Positions 16,943 through 26,459 of a stretch of DNA of 64,000 nt are shown piece after piece; positions within the stretch are counted from its first letter, which is position 1; each line of letters begins with the position of its first letter. The position numbers and the translations under genes were made by a program. The stretch is from Terriglobus roseus DSM 18391 (GTDB lineage Bacteria > Acidobacteriota > Terriglobia > Terriglobales > Acidobacteriaceae), in NCBI RefSeq assembly GCF_000265425.1, contig NC_018014.1:3782001-3846000 (forward strand), in the 5' to 3' direction. The notes below the pieces were generated by a model. That model saw nothing but the letters and a program-made list of their open reading frames with translations, made no database searches and had not been told where the DNA came from.

Positions 16943-17287
16943 TGTGATGCTCCTTCTAAAGAGAACTGGGTTGAGGCATTCAGTGAGTTCGAATGCCGGG
17001 TGTGCCGATCCAATCTTGCTGCCCGGGGCGCGACATGAGTCGTCTCGCGATCTGTATGTAGGAACGCATATCGGGGCAGCGTCCCCCTCCCGTCGGGAGG
17101 GTATTCTTCTTGACCTCTGGACGGGAGGCAGGACCGGCAGGGAATCTGGGATTCTCCGTTCTGCTTAGGTTTCGTGCGTATCCTTCCTCATGCTTTCTCC
17201 CATCTGGGCCTGTATCGAAGACGTCGTACCGGGATGTCGGACAAAGAGAGGAAAGGCGGGGATATCCTCTGTTCAGGAGGCGAAGCA
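16943..17287. other. intergenic region between divergent genes with a 17-bp palindrome
   Basis: No gene is called in this 345-bp region between the secreted-protein gene and the histidine kinase. It contains a strong palindrome at 17085-17101, and possible upstream starts for the kinase (GTG 17174, ATG 17234) that I consider less likely than 17288. Confidence 0.5.
17085..17101. promoter_or_regulatory. perfect 17-bp palindrome CCCTCCCG-T-CGGGAGGG
   Basis: Eight-base arms with a single central base lie about 190 bp before the kinase start and 140 bp before the opposite secreted-protein start. This could be a response-regulator or repressor site serving the divergent pair. Confidence 0.45.
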
Positions 17288-18652
17288 GTGGCTTTGGTGA
17301 GCACAGGAAAACCCAATATTGCGAAACAGCACCTTTCGGGAATGAAGGTCCTGTGGGTTGGCTGCGCCTTCATCCTGGCAGTGATGTGTGTCAGCACGGC
17401 GGATATCATCTACTCCCTCCGCAAGACTTCAATCAGAAGCGATGCCGTGATATCAGCTTTCCGAGAAAGAACGCATTTGCTGGATACACTTCGAGCGCTA
17501 ATGCTTCGGTCGGCCCTGTCACCGAACAATGCCGGTGAGCGTGCGATGGACGAGAGTCAATTGCCCACTACACATCTGCAGGCAAGCAAGGCGCTTGAAG
17601 ACTTCGGGAGGTCACTAGAGGCAAGCGGCGATGATGCCACACAGCAGAGGTTGGCCGACCTCAAGACTTCTATCGATCGCTACTGGGAATCTCTTCCTGA
17701 CATTCGGCAGCAGAATGGCAAGCTGAGAGATTCGATACAGCCACGAGCCGGATCGCCCGAACGAAGACAGATCAGACGCATTACACGACAAATCAATGCA
17801 CTAAACAGAGAACAGCAGGACCGTACGGAAGCAAAGCTCCATGAAGAGCATCAACGTTTACAGGGCGAGCTTCTCCTCGCCTCTTTGCTTTCTTTGGCTG
17901 CGGTCATTGCATTGGTGACCGGGATGTCATACCGACTCAGAGCGTCTGAAGGTCAAGCCGAATCCCAATATCAGGCTGTAGTGCAGGCGCGTAACGAGCT
18001 GCGAAATCTTACCGCGCGCCTTGAGCAAGCGCAGGAAGAAGAGAGACGCACGTTGTCACGCGAGCTCCATGACGAATTTGGCCAGACCATGGCGGCAGCC
18101 CTTGTCGAACTTAGTCGCATAGAGGATGAAATGATTCATGATGGCGGAACAAGAGCCCAGCTCGCGAGAGTCAAATTAGCACTCGAACAGAGTATGCGTT
18201 CCATTCGCGATATAGCTCTGGCCCTACGTCCCTCCATGCTCGATGACCTGGGACTGGTTCCTGCTCTTCGCTGGCAAGGACGGGAGGTAGCACGTCGACA
18301 TGGGCTGGCTGTGAGCGTGGATGCTGATGACAATGCGGGCTTTCTTCCTGACGCGTATCGAACCTGCATCTTCCGTGTTGTTCAGGAGGCTCTTCACAAC
18401 ACCGTAAAGCACGCGTCGGCCAAGTCCGCTCGTGTTGTTTTCCAAAGGACAGATGATGCGATGACACTAAAGATTGAAGATGATGGCAAAGGGTTTCGCC
18501 CCGATTTGGAAAAAGGATTGGGTCTGCTCGGTATTGAAGAGCGAGTCAGTAGACTCTCCGGGCAGGTGCACGTGACATCTACCGTGAATAATGGAACGTC
18601 AGTTTTTGTCACGCTCCCACAACCCGCAACCTTAGAAGACGAGATAGCTTGA
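17288..18652 (+). CDS. membrane sensor histidine kinase, NarL-partner (HisKA_3) type
   Basis: A 454-residue two-component sensor. It has one membrane helix (about 20-42), a 150-residue helical periplasmic domain resembling CHASE3, a second helix (LLLASLLSLAAVIALVTG), then a HisKA_3 dimerisation domain. The phosphorylated histidine is His261 in SRELHDEFGQTMAAAL. The ATPase follows with RVVQEALHNTVKHA and DDGKGF..GLGLLGIEERV. The GTG at 17288 is chosen because AGGAGG lies seven bases upstream; the frame is open further up to 17174. The response regulator starts within its stop codon, so they form a coupled pair. The stimulus is unknown. Confidence 0.92.
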   Translation: MALVSTGKPNIAKQHLSGMKVLWVGCAFILAVMCVSTADIIYSLRKTSIRSDAVISAFRERTHLLDTLRALMLRSALSPNNAGERAMDESQLPTTHLQASKALEDFGRSLEASGDDATQQRLADLKTSIDRYWESLPDIRQQNGKLRDSIQPRAGSPERRQIRRITRQINALNREQQDRTEAKLHEEHQRLQGELLLASLLSLAAVIALVTGMSYRLRASEGQAESQYQAVVQARNELRNLTARLEQAQEEERRTLSRELHDEFGQTMAAALVELSRIEDEMIHDGGTRAQLARVKLALEQSMRSIRDIALALRPSMLDDLGLVPALRWQGREVARRHGLAVSVDADDNAGFLPDAYRTCIFRVVQEALHNTVKHASAKSARVVFQRTDDAMTLKIEDDGKGFRPDLEKGLGLLGIEERVSRLSGQVHVTSTVNNGTSVFVTLPQPATLEDEIA

Positions 18653-19296
18653 TGGTTCGGATAGTTCTTGCAGATGATCACACCGTTCTGCGCGCAGGTT
18701 TGAAATCCCTGCTGGAGCGTCAGCGTGACTTTGAGGTGGTCGGCGAAGCCGGCGACGGTCGTGAGTTGCTCCGCGTAGTCGATGAGCAACGCCCCGATGT
18801 GGTGATCTCCGACATCAGTATGCCGAAGCTGAACGGGGTAGAAGGGACTTCGCAGATCGTGGCAAAGCATCCGAAGACACACGTCATCGTGCTCAGTATG
18901 CATACCGACGAAGCTTACGTACTCCGAGCCCTGAAGGCCGGCGCTCGAGGGTACTTAGTAAAAGAATCGGCTGAGGCCGATTTGATGATGGCGATCCGGA
19001 CGGTACATGCTGGAAAGGCGTTCTTCAGTCCATCCGTGAGCGCGCTGCTGGTCGAAGATTACGTACGGCAAATGCGCGACCGTGGGGTGGAAGACAGCTA
19101 TGAGCTGCTCTCATCGAGAGAGCGGGAGGTCTTGCAGCTGGTCGCCGAAGGACAAAGCAACAAAGACATCGCGCAGCAACTCGGTCTGAGCGTCTATACG
19201 ATCGAGACGCACCGCGGAAACTTATTGCAAAAGCTGAATCTCCACAGTGTCCCGGAACTAATCCTCTACGCGGTGCGAAAAGGAGTCATCTGCTGA
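18652..19296 (+). CDS. NarL/LuxR-family response regulator
   Basis: A 214-residue partner of the kinase just upstream; the ATG shares its A with the kinase stop (TGATG). The receiver domain has acidic residues in LADDH, the phosphoacceptor Asp54 in VVISDISMPKLNG, and the Thr/Ser and Lys switch residues (VLSMH, YLVKES). The C-terminal LuxR helix-turn-helix reads LSSREREVLQLVAEGQSNKDIAQQL and TIETHRGNLLQKLNL. It would be phosphorylated on Asp54 and switch on target promoters. The palindrome at 17085 is a candidate site. Confidence 0.94.
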   Translation: MVRIVLADDHTVLRAGLKSLLERQRDFEVVGEAGDGRELLRVVDEQRPDVVISDISMPKLNGVEGTSQIVAKHPKTHVIVLSMHTDEAYVLRALKAGARGYLVKESAEADLMMAIRTVHAGKAFFSPSVSALLVEDYVRQMRDRGVEDSYELLSSREREVLQLVAEGQSNKDIAQQLGLSVYTIETHRGNLLQKLNLHSVPELILYAVRKGVIC

Positions 19297-19458
19297 AGTT
19301 GGTGTAAAGAGCGTTGCTCTTGCCTGTCACCGCGCCAAGACCATCGATTTCCATCGCTACTTTTGGCGTGATTGGTGGTTCACTCATCGCTTAGTCATGT
19401 CGGGCAGACGGAAGACTCGGGAACTACCGTCGCCGAAGATCTCAGAGAAGGTAGGGAC

Positions 19459-19698
19459 ATGGCAAACGAGATCAAACACGCGGACGTACTTTCCGAAGAG
19501 CTCTTGCTCACTGTAGACGATGGGAGTGTTGCCATCGTCAAACATCAAGACGTGATCGAGTGCGCACAGAAGACCGCTGGCTTCGAAAGGGCTGAAGAGG
19601 TAAGGCGTCAAGCCGACAAAGAGGACCAGTCTACCGATGAATTATCGTACAACCACGACGGAACACTAAAGACAGAGCCAAACTGCTCATGCTGCTAG
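19459..19698 (+). CDS. small hypothetical protein with C-terminal cysteine cluster
   Basis: A 79-residue acidic protein, MANEIKHADVLSEELLLTV then DDGSVAIVKHQDVIECAQK, ending in Asn-Cys-Ser-Cys-Cys. A purine-rich GAAGGTAGGG precedes ATG 19459. The three C-terminal cysteines plus one internal cysteine might bind metal or form disulfides. I recognise no family. It follows the response-regulator gene by about 160 bp in the same direction and might be regulated by it. Confidence 0.5.
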   Translation: MANEIKHADVLSEELLLTVDDGSVAIVKHQDVIECAQKTAGFERAEEVRRQADKEDQSTDELSYNHDGTLKTEPNCSCC

Positions 19699-21032
19699 CA
19701 TTACCGCTGACAGCACTCTGAGGAGTATTCATGTCAGGGAGAGCGCTGGCGCACGGACCGCGTTGATAGGAACTTAGAGTCTTGGCCTGCGGGAACCAGG
19801 AGCGATGCATTGCTCAAAGCACCGAGGATCAGACTGCAGCGAAGGGTCAACACGTCCAATCAACCTCAACGACGTGCATGGCAAGTCGACTATGCGGCAG
19901 AGTCCCAGGCAACAGGGGAGTGTGACGGTGGCATGACAACCCGTTGCCCGATAGGTTCTGCGTTGCAAGCCAATTGGTTCAACGAGCCGATGGAGCCTGG
20001 TATCGTCTTTCAGGTTTCAAAGGAATGGCCCGCATTTTCTGGCCATGTGATAGCCTGCCTAGCCTGCAATCACGGAATGATTGGTACGTGACGCAGTAGG
20101 TATACCGCGACGCTCAGCAGATCTCAGCTCTCATTGCGGCGAGCAAAAGCTCAGGGGAACGGGTTCTGGAGAATCTCGTAGCGTTTGTCGTTATCGTCAT
20201 AGTCCCTGAAGAGCTCTAGCATGTGTGCCAGCCCTGAAAGCAAGTCACCGGGCAGTCTGCACAAAGTATTTTCAGCTGGTGTGCAACTCGAATCCGGTTA
20301 TGCCAAGCAACATGAAATGACCAGAATAGAGCAGCTAACGAGGCGCTTGCCAAGCGCTATAAGTGGATCGGAGACGCTACTGTATTGAAGCCGTGAATCT
20401 TGATCATGGCAACCATGGTATTAGCGACGAGTTGGTCGTCGACGACGAAGACTCTTTACTCCGTGACACTTATAGGGTCCCCATTCCGTGATGGTTGGAC
20501 TATCATGAGCGGCAAGTCCCGATTTTGACGCCAAAGGCCAATGATTGCGGTCGATTTCGACCGATGAGGCTGACGGCTATCGCTGGCGTGGACTTCGCCT
20601 CCACCAAGTGTTTGGTACTAAACGCCTAAAGGCCCGTCACCTCTTTGTCAGTCGAGCGTTACACGTCGCACAAAAGGCCAGATGCGCAGAGAACGCTGGC
20701 CACTCCTTCGAAATCTGAAACACAGAACCGTCTGCAAGTTCTTCCTCCAGCCAGTTCCTTTCCAAAGCTACTCCAATCTCGCACAGCGATTTCATTGCGA
20801 ATCCTTTCCCGCTATTCGAGCGAGCATCCGAGGTTGAACTATGTTGTTAGAACCTACGCCTAGGCGCCCTCTTCCGCGTTGAGAACAGAGTGGCATCGTT
20901 TTCTTCGGCCTGCGCGTCGCCATCGAACAGTTTCAGATGTCAGGCTGCTTGCAAGACTATTTAAAACAGAACACGAGGAAGTTTTCGAAGGCGAAACCTG
21001 CACACTTCGGCGGAGTGACGGCAGAGGATTGT
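19699..21032. other. 1.3-kb stretch with decayed fragments only
   Basis: No intact gene is supported. A response-regulator remnant lies at 20357-20455 (separate entry). On the minus strand at about 20140-20290 a short frame ends GLAHMLELFRDYDDNDKRYE then ILQNPFP and looks protein-like, but it begins after a stop and has no clear start, so it may be the tail of a lost gene. Confidence 0.5.
20357..20455 (-). pseudogene. remnant of a response-regulator receiver domain
   Basis: The minus strand reads RVFVVDDQLVANTMVAMIKI followed by HGFNTVAS and a stop, which is the first strand, acidic pocket (VVDD) and first helix of a receiver domain. A stop codon lies just before it, and the rest of the domain, including the phosphoacceptor, is absent. 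Confidence 0.55.
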
Positions 21033-21224
21033 CTATTTCATGAAACGAATGATCGCCCAGAGCAGAGCGGCCAGACCCATGGCTATGGCGCCAGCGTACA
21101 GCAAGCGCATATCACTGCCGGATGGAGCATGACCGGACATGAGGCAACCTTGCAGCTGTATCAGTGCCAGTGTCATAGGCAGCGAGTAGGAGATACGACG
21201 AAGGTTGCGATTAGCCTTGATCAA
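21033..21224 (-). CDS. possible small membrane or lipoprotein
   Basis: A 63-residue frame starting at a TTG (21224) with AGGTG upstream. It has one convincing membrane helix near the C terminus (LLYAGAIAMGLAALLWAIIRF) and a lipobox-like LQGC mid-way (LALIQLQGCLMSG). If translation starts at the internal Met17, the short leader ending LQGC would suit a lipoprotein. I recognise no family. Confidence 0.42.
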   Translation of the reverse strand: MIKANRNLRRISYSLPMTLALIQLQGCLMSGHAPSGSDMRLLYAGAIAMGLAALLWAIIRFMK

Positions 21225-21477
21225 CGATTCACCTAAGAGTAAGAGCGTGATTCGTTTCCAGAGGGTGTATTGAGTTGGATCTCGTCTTTTGAAGTTCCTT
21301 GCGTTGGCGCTTGGGTAAACCGGCGTATCTGAAGCGCTGGAGTCGGCCTGAGGAGCTGCTAGTTTCCCTGTGTGTCAGGTGCCGGACAGACCGCGTATGC
21401 CATCCCCAGTAGAGTTAGTGCAAGCAATTTACCCCGCATCGATGCGGCCCTCCCTTGCGATCTATTTAGGGAGAATC

Positions 21478-22191
21478 ATGCCTGCTCCGCTCGTCAATCG
21501 CCTCCTCAGCTCCCTTTCGCCCGAAGTCCGCCAATCTCTTGAGCGGAAACTTGTAAGCGTGCCACTGCCAATACGTACGCCCATCTACGAGCCTGGGAGG
21601 GAGCCGAAATACAGCTACTTCATCACCTCTGGCATCGCTTCGGTCGTCACCGAAATGGACGAGGGAAGCGTTGTGGAAGTCGGTCTACTGGGGCGTGAAG
21701 CGGTCCCTGGTAGCTTATTGATGCTTGGAGCGCAACAGGGGGGAAACCGCTGTTTCATGCAGGTTGGGGGCACAGGACTGCGCATCGGCTTTAGCGACCT
21801 CGTTCAAGAGTTCCGTAGAAGTCCTGAGGTTCATGCTCGCATCCTGCAGCAGGTTCAGTACGAGGCTTTTACCCTCACACAGCTTTCGGCATGCAACCGG
21901 CTTCACGAAGTTGAGGAGCGGCTCGCGCGCTGGATACTGATGGTTTCAGATCGCATTTCGGATGACGTTTTGCCTATCACGCATGAGTTTCTCGGTCAGA
22001 TGCTGGGAACTCGAAGGTCTACCGTGTCGATGAGCGCAGCAGTCCTGCAAAGAGCTGGCTTCATCGAATATCAGTATGGGCAGATCCGCATCCTGGATCG
22101 TCCACTTCTGGAAAGTGCGGCCTGTCAGTGCTATCCGATGATGAAGCGGTTACACAGCGACCTCTACGCCGACGCTGTTTCCCTCGTTTAA
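21478..22191 (+). CDS. Crp/Fnr-family transcriptional regulator
   Basis: A 237-residue regulator: an N-terminal cyclic-nucleotide-like jelly roll (IYEPGREPKYSYFITSGIAS, VVEVGLLGREAVPGSLLML) and a C-terminal winged helix (THEFLGQMLGTRRSTVSMSA, VLQRAGFIEYQYGQIRILDR). The pocket lacks the RS pair of cAMP-binding Crp, and no N-terminal cysteine cluster of Fnr is present. It therefore probably senses another cue. ATG 21478 is chosen over an upstream GTG (21370) because AGGGAG precedes it. Similar single-copy regulators are frequent in soil Acidobacteriota and rhizobia. Confidence 0.9.
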   Translation: MPAPLVNRLLSSLSPEVRQSLERKLVSVPLPIRTPIYEPGREPKYSYFITSGIASVVTEMDEGSVVEVGLLGREAVPGSLLMLGAQQGGNRCFMQVGGTGLRIGFSDLVQEFRRSPEVHARILQQVQYEAFTLTQLSACNRLHEVEERLARWILMVSDRISDDVLPITHEFLGQMLGTRRSTVSMSAAVLQRAGFIEYQYGQIRILDRPLLESAACQCYPMMKRLHSDLYADAVSLV

Positions 22192-23024
22192 GGGACGGGC
22201 GAAGGTGTTTTAGCAAGCGCTGAATTTTGTGCTACTTTCAGGAGTTCTTCTTAAGCAGGTCGCAGCCGCTTCTATTCTTGCTACCCTCGGAGATAAGCCG
22301 AAGTGCTCCTAAGAGCGCTCTTGGGCCTCGAAGCTCGATAGAGATACGCCGAGCTGGCGGCAAAGATGATGTGGACTGCTATTCAGCGATCGAATGAATC
22401 AATCTGTTCTTCGGGTCACGATCTGTCGGGGCACGTGGTCACTTTCTAAAGTGCTGGGGATGGTGCGATCGTTGCACACAGCGCATGTCCAAATGTGCTC
22501 TTGATAGTCCGTCCACGCGACGGACGCACGAGAGCTTGTCTTCGATGGCAGCGGTCCCTGCGACCAGACCTGCCTCAGCGATAACCCAACCGCACAGCGA
22601 TGTTTCATGGATAAGCAATAGTTGAGTCAGAAACGGCTTACCGTCTTCCAAGAGACAGAATGCGCGAAATCGTCGAATCTATTGATTTTTGATGGAAAAC
22701 CACTTTAAAACGTGTTTGTTTCGTGATGTCGCAAACAGCAGTGCACACACCAATAGTCCACTGAGAATCTTGAGTTCTGGCTCTATGCTGCAAGAACAGT
22801 GCCCTGATGGTCAGATAGCACAAAGCCTAGCATGGAGTCGAACTAGCAGTATCAGGGCTCCATCAGTCCAAATTTCGACGTGCGGTGGGCGCAGCTCCAT
22901 CGAGGGTTGAGCAAGGACTACAAGCTCCCGCACACAAATTGGTCACCAGCGTGGTGTCCGATTCAGTAGCGAATATTTGCCAGTGTCTCAACCGCACTGC
23001 TGGTTTGCACGAGGAATTCTTACG
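22192..23024. other. 830-bp stretch without a supported gene
   Basis: On the minus strand around 22440-22650 two frames look faintly protein-like (one gives LTQLLLIHETSLCGWVIAEA; another gives DYQEHIWTCAVCNDR, with a CxxC). They may be pieces of one frameshifted small zinc-binding protein, but I cannot support a gene. Confidence 0.4.
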
Positions 23025-23432
23025 ATGAAGAGCATCGTTATTTGTGGCAAAGACCCTACCTTGCTTCAAGTTCGGGCCGAAGTCCTCCGCCGGGCGTCCT
23101 TTGTACCGATACTTCTCTTAGGTATTGATGCATTTCTCGACGCAACACTTGAAGAAGACCCTGCCCTTTTGGTTCTTTGCAACAGTCTTCCGCTTGCCGA
23201 AAGAGTGAGGGCGAACGCCCTCGCTAAGACCCGGTTCCCCTCCGTGCCCGTGATCACACTTCTGCGCGGACTAGAGTCTGACAATCACTTGTTGGGCGAG
23301 ACACTGACGCTCACCGAGGGGCCTGCAGCTCTCGTCAGTACTGCACATCGCTTGACCAGGTTCGCGCAGGCAGCGTGTAGCGCTCAGATTGTTGGCTCTG
23401 CGAGAGCGCACTGGGTGGCAGATGGAGTCTGA
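23025..23432 (+). CDS. receiver-like protein lacking a clear phosphoacceptor
   Basis: A 135-residue protein with the alternating strand-helix plan of a CheY-type receiver: MKSIVICGKDPTLLQVRAEV, ASFVPILLLGIDAF, PALLVLCNSLPLAERVRANA, PSVPVITLLRGLES. The usual acidic pair is replaced by GKD, and the position of the phosphorylated Asp is taken by the CNSL segment, so it probably cannot be phosphorylated normally. GAGGA precedes ATG 23025. It lies 500 bp before a PAS histidine kinase and may act as a phosphorylation-independent scaffold. Confidence 0.65.
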   Translation: MKSIVICGKDPTLLQVRAEVLRRASFVPILLLGIDAFLDATLEEDPALLVLCNSLPLAERVRANALAKTRFPSVPVITLLRGLESDNHLLGETLTLTEGPAALVSTAHRLTRFAQAACSAQIVGSARAHWVADGV

Positions 23433-23941
23433 CACCGTTCGAACCACGACTTCCTTGCTGGCTGCTAGGTTTCGACGCTTTGACATCAGCATCGTCTTGC
23501 CTCGCACCGTTAGGAATCTCCCGCCTCCTCGAAAGCGTCCTTTCTCCTTGAAGCGCAGGCCAATTGGAATGCAAGAGAGGCCAGCTCCGGTATCTTCCCC
23601 GCACATAAGCAGTTCCTCGATGGGGTCATGAGACAACTCCCCAGGCTCGCGGGTATGCTGCGGTGGTCGGTAGAGTTTTAGGATCGAGCGCGCTTTGCCG
23701 TTGCCCAAGGTGTGGACATGCCCATTGCGGGGCAAGACCGGCGAAACGGCCTCAATACTCCGGCTCATTCAGCTAAAGACGGTCCTGAGCGTTGAATATC
23801 AGCTTTTCTCAAAGGACTGAGCCCTACATTTGCTAATCCCGGCATCGCACATAGGTAGACCTGGTTTGTGGAGGCTTGAACTCCTAAACGACACGCCATA
23901 TATGGCGTTCTCTCCAGAGCTTTAGAGCTGGAGACACCTTC
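23433..23941. other. 500-bp stretch, one weak minus-strand frame
   Basis: A minus-strand frame ending inside the receiver-like gene and beginning near 23768 (MSRSIEAVSPVLPRNGHVHT) is open for 165 codons but has no ribosome-binding site and no family likeness. I leave it uncalled. Confidence 0.4.
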
Positions 23942-25186
23942 TTGAACGACGACTCATCTTTATCGCAGCAGGATCTCGTGAGCAGAAACGGCGCCCAGGA
24001 TAAGGCTCACATCGGATCGCTATTGCGATCTTTTCCCTTCCGGTCGGATCCCTGGCACCTTGAAAGTCCTTCCGCTCAAGAGACAGAGGAGCGGTTTGCC
24101 GTGGCGACCGTCGCGGCGGATATTGGAATCTGGGACGTGGATGTGCAATCCGGTTCCCTACATTGGTGTCCGCGTTGCGCGAAGATCTTCGGAGAGCCGC
24201 TCGGCCCCGGTGGATGGCAGGAGCGTCTCTTAGAGCGTGTTCACCCCGGGGACCGCGGGGGCCTCGAGACTTCCATCGCGAACGCGCTCCGCCCAACAGG
24301 TACCGGAATCTTCGACGCGGAGTACCGCATCCTCAAATCGCACGATGAGCAGCGGTGGTTATCAATCAACGGGAAAGTCTTCTTTGAGAACGTCTCAGGA
24401 CGTCGTACAGCGATACGTTTCCTTGGCACGATGCTGGACAGGACGACCCAGAAATTGGCTGAGCAGGCGCTCGTTGAAGCAGAGAAGCTTGCCATCACGG
24501 GCCGGCTTGCGGTATCGATTGCGCACGAAATCAAAAACCCAATCGAGTCGGTATCGAATCTGCTCTACCTTGTCCGCCATGAACCCGCGGCCGAGCAGAG
24601 AGCCGAGTATTTGTCGTTGGCCGGAGCGGAGTTGACGCGGCTGGATGACATCGTAACGAATACCCTGCGCTTCTACCGCAACCCTGTGGAGGCCGTCACG
24701 GTCGATATCGGCGATCTCATCGCCATGGTGACGGCCTTGTTCCGAGGCCGGATCGACGCGCAGCAAGTGCGAGTGCAGACCGAGATTGCACCAGGGATTG
24801 TGGCTTCTGCTCCGCAGGGAGAATTACGACAGGTGCTCGCTAATCTAGTGGGCAATGCCCTCGATGCAATGCCCGCAGGAGGCCGCTTGCTGATCCGAGC
24901 GCGTGCCTTGAACAGTAAACACCCTAAGCGCATCCGCCTCACGGTAGCCGATACCGGGATGGGCATGACGCGTGAAGTTCAAACGAAGGTGTTTGACCTG
25001 TTCTACACGACGAAGAAGGTCAATGGCACCGGCGTCGGCCTCTGGCTGAGCCATGAGATTGTCAAGAAATTAGGCTCGCAACTAAGAGTGAAGAGCGCTA
25101 TCGGACGGGGAACAGTCTTCCGGTTCTGCCTATCGGGAGCAAAAGACTCTTCCCCAGCACGCGTTGGGTCTGCAAATGCTGCTTAG
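23942..25186 (+). CDS. cytoplasmic PAS-domain sensor histidine kinase
   Basis: A 414-residue kinase without membrane helices. A PAS domain with PAC motif (about 55-175: FAVATVAADIGIWDVDVQSG, FDAEYRILKSHDEQRWLSIN) is followed by a HisKA domain with phosphorylated His195 in VSIAHEIKNPIESVSNLLYL, and an ATPase with N-box NLVGNALDAMPAGG, G1 DTGMGM and G2 NGTGVGLWLSHEIVKKLG. It starts at a TTG (23942) after CTGGAGA. No response regulator is adjacent, apart from the receiver-like gene upstream, so it is likely an orphan. A soluble PAS sensor suggests a redox, gas or small-molecule signal. Confidence 0.9.
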   Translation: MNDDSSLSQQDLVSRNGAQDKAHIGSLLRSFPFRSDPWHLESPSAQETEERFAVATVAADIGIWDVDVQSGSLHWCPRCAKIFGEPLGPGGWQERLLERVHPGDRGGLETSIANALRPTGTGIFDAEYRILKSHDEQRWLSINGKVFFENVSGRRTAIRFLGTMLDRTTQKLAEQALVEAEKLAITGRLAVSIAHEIKNPIESVSNLLYLVRHEPAAEQRAEYLSLAGAELTRLDDIVTNTLRFYRNPVEAVTVDIGDLIAMVTALFRGRIDAQQVRVQTEIAPGIVASAPQGELRQVLANLVGNALDAMPAGGRLLIRARALNSKHPKRIRLTVADTGMGMTREVQTKVFDLFYTTKKVNGTGVGLWLSHEIVKKLGSQLRVKSAIGRGTVFRFCLSGAKDSSPARVGSANAA

Positions 25187-26459
25187 TTCTATCGCACTAA
25201 TGCCCGTCACATTTCCCAAGCGGCTCATTTGGGAATTAGATTCTTGCCGCCGCTTCATAATGCATTAGGGTGCAAAAGGTTGTATGAGTTACGAAAGAAC
25301 TCCACTCTTTCGAGTTGGCAAACGGACTGGAGTTGTTCGGAATGGACCGGAACCAAGCCCGGCGGAGCAGGTCACTCGGCGGGCAAAGGATGTTGATTTG
25401 AGCTCTGCCCAGGAGCGAGGTTTACCAGAGATCCATCGAGCGTCAGGAATCTCGGTTGGGCGTACCTCAACCCTGATAGCCTCCGGAAATGACACCGGGG
25501 TAAGCCGCATGAAGCAGAGCACGTTTCCCATGACGGCAGCGTATCACTCACGCCCGAGCGTGAACCTATTAAATTGCGCTTCTGTCAGTTCTATGCCCAA
25601 GCCGCCGGCGCAATTGCGAATGCCAGCTTCCAGATCCTGTTTGGCGGCCAGATCTTTGGGCGCCCCTGCGCGCAGTGCAATAGCCTGTTCTTATCCGAAA
25701 GTCGCACTCAGGCTTGATTCTCGAGCAAGCTTGTGTCCTAAGCCGTCGGACCGAACCGAGGCCAGACGACCGCATCGTCGTGTCCGACGGATCTGCAATT
25801 GCAATCTGCACCGCTAGCGAACCTTTTGTTTGTGTAACCCGATAGTGAATCACCATTGCGCCAACGAACGCGATCCACAAAAAGAGTATGCTGGACCCGT
25901 CAGGGCATGGCCCCAAGGCAAAGAATCGGGGGACAGTCGAACGCAGACTGCGGCAGACCGCCACGGACCCGCCCGCTCCAGACGAAGAGCCCTCCCATAT
26001 ACAAACCAGCCCCAACAGAGCAGAGTGTAGTTGCGGTGCCAAAGGCTGACTCAACGCATAGGTGGGCCATGTGATCTACGCACCTGCTTGTTCCGAAGGA
26101 TGACGCAGTGTCAACAATTTCGTCAGCTGATAACTTTGCTGCGGCTGGCGCCTCTCATGTGCAACACAATGCTGCAAGGCAGTCAATCTGAATTGACCGC
26201 TGGCAGCAGTACCATCAACCGACGAAGCGCAGAGTTCCCACTCCCTAAGTCCTTCTTTACGTTCGGATAAGCGTCGAGTCTCGTGCAGACGCTCACAATT
26301 GCGCCAACTGGTAGATAAGTCCCGAGATTTGTACCTCGTCGCAGGTCTACAAACCTTCTTAGCCTAAACGGCAAATGAGTGGTATCTTGCACCTCCGAGA
26401 AGTTGGACTGACTCAGGTTTCAACCGGTCGAGGTTAGATTTGTACGAGGTGTCCATCTT
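25187..26459. other. 1.27-kb stretch without a supported gene
   Basis: A hairpin after the kinase gene is listed separately. A minus-strand frame around 25560-25710 reads KDLAAKQDLEAGIRNCAGG then LGIELTEAQFNRFTLG before a stop. Another minus frame near 25790-25850 reads SLAVQIAIADPSDTT, faintly like the N-terminal domain of type II secretion ATPases. These may be frameshifted relics; neither has a start or signals. Confidence 0.4.
25213..25235. terminator. possible transcription-stop hairpin after the PAS kinase
   Basis: TTCCCAA (25213-25219) pairs with TTGGGAA (25229-25235) around a nine-base loop, 27 bp after the kinase stop. There is no strong T run after it, so termination is only suggested. 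Confidence 0.3.

Noticed and set aside
25569-26054. Possible type II secretion ATPase N-terminal relic (SLAVQIAIADPSDTT)
   Set aside because: Only about 15 residues fit, with no second motif or Walker A; likeness too weak.
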